64,000 bases of DNA from Isoperla grammatica (Eukaryota; Arthropoda; Insecta; Plecoptera; Perlodidae). The stretch lies in the NCBI GenBank assembly GCA_945910005.1, contig CAMDTW010000567.1, forward strand, positions 1 to 64,000, read 5' to 3'. Below the pieces are notes generated by a model. It was not told the DNA's origin, did not search any database, and saw nothing but the letters and a program-made list of their open reading frames with translations. The position numbers were made by a program, and so were the translations under genes. Positions 60,989-64,000 of the stretch are shown piece after piece. Each line of letters begins with the position of its first letter. Within the stretch, counting starts at the first letter, position 1.

Positions 60989-61364
60989 TGGGGATGTTTA
61001 AGGCTTGCTTTCAAGAGTGTTCGTATCAAAGAGTTGGATGGGTGTGTTTTGCCCGGGGTACTAAGAGCATTGCGAGCTCCCTGTAGCTACAAACAACTTG
61101 CTTGAATACAAGTTTAATGTATGTGTATACAGATCTGAAAACTGTATGTGTTATGTATTGCGTAATGGTTCGTCCTCTTATCAGTTTCATGGTGTATTAT
61201 CATCAGGGCACATCGTTCATCTGACGCTGTATAACCGATGAGAGATGTGTGTGGTTCCATCTGAAATGATGTGTAAGTATTAATGACGGTAGAGTGTGTA
61301 CATAAGTGTGTTATTTACCTCAACGTGAATGTTTACCGTTGGTTTGAACGAAAAAAAAGTGTAT
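60989..61364. other. Spacer
   Basis: Nothing supportable. Confidence 0.4.
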
Positions 61365-61691
61365 GTTATTAGCAGTGTTGTATCTAGATAATTTATTTTT
61401 TATCTAAAGATAAAGTGTAAAAAAATTATCTAGATAAAAGATTAAAGATTAAAATAATTATCTAGATAATTTTGAAAGATAAAATATAATAATGGTATTA
61501 TTGAGTTATTGACATGTTTCTTAAAAAGCAATATTTACTTATTTTTTGTCCATATCTATCATAATGTGGATGGATTTTAATAACAAAAATTTAATAACAA
61601 ATTGCCGCCATTTTCAAAAAAGGGGAAAACCAGTAGTAGTATTTTTCATTTTGAAAAATGGTATATTTTATTATTATTTTGTATCTATATT

Positions 61692-61915
61692 ATAGATAGA
61701 TAGATAGATAGATAATTTTATTGAAACTGCTTTGAACAATACAAATTGTAATTCGGTGGCAGAGTATAGAACACAAAGTTTATAAGTTATATACATAAAA
61801 TACTTATATTAATACATTCTTAAGTCTACTTCTAAATATACTAACTGCTGGCAAATCCTTGAATACTTCCTCAGGCAAGTCATTCCATTCCACTATACCC
61901 ATTTCAGGTTAAACA
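61692..61915 (-). mobile_element. LINE 3' fragment nested in the hAT element
   Basis: Minus-strand LINE end with a (TATC)n tail on its 3' side (61692-61714 plus-strand coordinates) and a coding C-terminus ending at 61804. It is inserted in, so younger than, the hAT element. Confidence 0.75.
61804..61902 (-). pseudogene. C-terminal end of a LINE reverse transcriptase
   Basis: Thirty-two open codons and a TAA stop: MGIVEWNDLPEEVFKD, then LPAVSIFRSRLKNVLI. WN-x-LP-EEV followed by S-x-x-x-F-(K/R)-x-x-LK-x-x-L is the LINE C-terminal signature. It differs from the two other LINE ends in the window (28291 and 52167), so three LINE families are represented. Everything upstream is truncated. Confidence 0.8.
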
Positions 61916-62096
61916 TTTTATCTATTTTTTTATCTAAAAGCTTAAAATTTTAGATAAGATAATCAGTATTTTTATCTAGATAAAAGATAAAGATAACACC
62001 AAAAAATTAGCTAGATAAAGATAATAGATAACAGATTTTATCTAGATACGTTATCTAGATAATTTTATCTAGATAAGTCACAACACTGGTTATTAG

Positions 62097-63419
62097 CAGC
62101 ACTTTAGCGCACTGTATGCGACATAAATAAATCAAGGATAGGACAAGACACATCTTTACTCTATTCTGTACTAATCTTTTATCTAATATGGTTACTGGTC
62201 GTTATTACTGTTGCCTATTGATTCGTATTGAGTATTTATTTTTTTTACGACGCACTTTAATATATGTTATAGCGTCGTCCAAATTTAATTGTTCTCCCCA
62301 TCTAGAAGAGTCTTGTTTCATCAATCTTAAAACGTTTACATAAGACATGTTCACTAAACCACGTAGCACTGCTGTGTTTACACTTTTTCGATGTTATGAA
62401 GCGTTCTTTAACCATCTGACTTAATTGGAATGAATGTGTGTTGCGTGCGTGAACCGGTCACCACGTTCAACTATCTGTAGGTATTATTCAATGTTTATTT
62501 GTGTCTGTTGCCGCGGATACGACTTTAGAATTCAAATTTGAATATTAAGATATGTGGTTATTCTGGGAAATGTAGGTTAATCTACGCTGTGGGACTGTAG
62601 GGTGGGGGGAGATAATACTTGGCATATAGGCAAGGTCCGTTAATCCCCTAGCGGAGGCGACGAGGCTTCACCAGGGTATTCACGGACCCGGCAGTGTATG
62701 GGACGGTCTCAATAATAAGGCAAGAAGACAGAACTATTCTCTCTTCCGCGAGGCAGTTGCGCGAACATACGTAGAAGTGGTCTTTCTTCCTCGGACTGAG
62801 GAAGAAGACAGATGTGGAGCCGGATGTGTACTAATGTAAGTGGACCTAGTCCCAATATTTTGGCAATCGACATCAACAATCTATACATTTATCAAGAGCG
62901 AAACCTACCCATATCAAAACATTAAAAACAGTAAGTAGGATACCGCGTTGTTCTCTTGGGTATAGTCTCACTTATAAGCCGCGCGAAATAAACGTGTGTT
63001 TTAGAAATATCTTGAGAACGCTCCACAATATTAAAAAATAATAAGTGGTTTCGTAAGAACTCAAATCTAGATTTTAAAAAAATGACGTATCAACCCAAAT
63101 AGCTCTAAAAATGTGAGAATAAAATGCTTAGTTTTCATAAATTTCAAATTTCACTCAATATCAACACTATTCGTAGTATGCACTATGCAGGGCTAAATAT
63201 TATTAAGATCGTCAGGTAATCTCCAAAACAGGATTCAAAATGTATAACGTTTTGATCATATTATAGCTTAATAATTTATGATCTTATTGAAATTGTCTCA
63301 TTTTATCCAAATACAAACAATTTTTAATATCTACAGATATTGATAATATATAGCCCCATATGATACCAAAACTTTGAGCACTCTTACCTATAGATGCTGT
63401 GTCTCAAATCGATGTTTTT
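62097..63419. other. Spacer
   Basis: AT-rich, with a more balanced, less repetitive patch at 62600-62830. I found no motif or splice pattern good enough to call an exon there. Confidence 0.45.
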
Positions 63420-63514
63420 CGCTAGTCGACTAGCGTAGCAGACTAACCTACCAATTAGTAACAATGAATAAAAACAATTACCAATTGTTTTTATTCATTG
63501 CTATTAATTGTTAG
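63420..63514. repeat. Two adjacent palindromes
   Basis: CGCTAGTCGACTAGCG (63420-63435) is a perfect 16-bp palindrome. Then CAATGAATAAAAACAATT (63462-63479) is an exact inverted match of 63483-63500 around ACC, with weaker pairing continuing outward (CTAACCTACCAATTAG against CTATTAATTGTTAG). It is possibly the relic of a MITE; no target duplication seen. Confidence 0.75.
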
Positions 63515-64000
63515 TGAGAAGACAAGTGCCGATTCTTCCCATCGCTGCAAACAACAAATGAGTTCTCTTCCTTCTTCCATGAACGGGGTCGAGCGAAACT
63601 GCCCACGGGTGTTAACTTAGAGCAGGCGAATATAAGCGAGCAATTATGTTGAATATGTAAATGACCACGTTGTGAAATATACATAATCACTTGCCTGGTA
63701 CAACCAAATTTCCATTTAATTTCTGTTTTGTGAATAATTTACGTTTGAATGAAAAACTACGAAAAAAAATGGCAAGAGGAATAAGCTGTCTTTTACGTTG
63801 CGTCAGGTATCAAACCATACGTGTGTTGATTGTCGCATTATGTACTATTCATAATAATAATGTTTTTATATGGACTGTTCACGTAACATCACAGCGGTCA
63901 TATTTCATATTTCATATTTATTTCATAGTTCACTGACCATTACAATGTAAGGGTGTACTCCTCTTGAGAAAGAGAGAGTGAATATGTACTTAAAACTAAC
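63515..64000. other. Spacer to the end of the window
   Basis: An 81-codon frame at 63691-63936 has no recognisable domain and is not called a gene. Otherwise AT-rich. Confidence 0.4.

Larger units (their letters stand above)
61373..62088. mobile_element. hAT-type non-autonomous transposon with perfect 8-bp target duplication
   Basis: Ends CAGTGTTGT (61373-61381) and its complement ACAACACTG (62080-62088). They are flanked by a perfect 8-bp direct repeat GTTATTAG (61365-61372 and 62089-62096). CAGTG-type ends with an 8-bp duplication are characteristic of hAT. Near both ends the 10-bp palindrome TATCTAGATA is repeated (three on the left, at least four on the right), probably transposase-binding subterminal sites. 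There is no transposase. A LINE 3' end lies inside at 61692-61915. Confidence 0.9.

Noticed and set aside
62600..62830. Possible exon or snRNA-like gene in a patch of balanced composition
   Set aside because: A short ATACTTGGCA-like stretch recalled U1, but the U1 5' end and stem-loops are not present, and no frame or splice sites support an exon.

Overview
The window looks like a repeat-dense, intron-era stretch of an invertebrate nuclear genome, most probably a protostome and most likely an arthropod. The reasons are: one clear gene, an ionotropic receptor (IR) of the divergent, intronless kind expanded in arthropods; tRNA- and 5S-rRNA-derived SINEs; long simple-sequence runs (TC, AGTA, TACTGG, AGAGT); homopolymer G/C tracts; and AT-rich spacer. 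Nothing bacterial is present: no operons, no CRISPR array, no rRNA operon. The species cannot be named from the sequence alone.

Layout. 259-1648 is a PIF/Harbinger-type DNA transposon that keeps only the first transposase exon. 1.6-11.3 kb is mostly featureless spacer with a tRNA-like palindrome (7.7 kb) and a GC/CpG-rich island (8.75-9.15 kb). 11.3-16.8 kb is a mosaic of SINEs and small MITEs. 17309-20319 is a 3.0 kb foldback element with arms of about 1.33 kb. 21-24 kb holds three kinds of SINE, including a complete 5S-derived one. 27.4 kb has a (TC)n run. 28291-28431 is the 3' coding end of a LINE, followed at once by a roughly 3 kb satellite of a 41-bp hairpin-forming unit. 34590-36443 (minus) is the IR gene, the only intact protein-coding gene I can support. 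39003-40438 is a P/hAT-type element with a perfect 8-bp target duplication and a Harbinger-type MITE inside it. 45267-48208 is a second 2.9 kb foldback; its centre and right arm carry a broken copy of a cysteine-rich multicopy invertebrate protein gene, and its left arm carries an inverted partial copy. 50047-53022 is a large Harbinger-like TIR element with arrays of subterminal motifs and a nested LINE fragment. 55.0-55.4 kb is a pentanucleotide array. 59-60.2 kb has a full 5S-SINE inside an (AGTA)n run and a tRNA-SINE. 61373-62088 is a hAT-type element with a perfect 8-bp target duplication and a LINE 3' end nested in it.

How it works together. There is no pathway here. The biology is transposon ecology: at least three DNA-transposon groups, three SINE groups, three LINE 3' ends and two foldbacks, with several clear nestings that give a relative order of insertion. 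The two foldbacks have similar size and arm length, and both run from TA-GTCC to GGAC-TA. One of them carries the cysteine-rich gene fragment, which raises the possibility that this widespread uncharacterised gene family travels on such elements. All family assignments are from reading the sequence; no database search was run.
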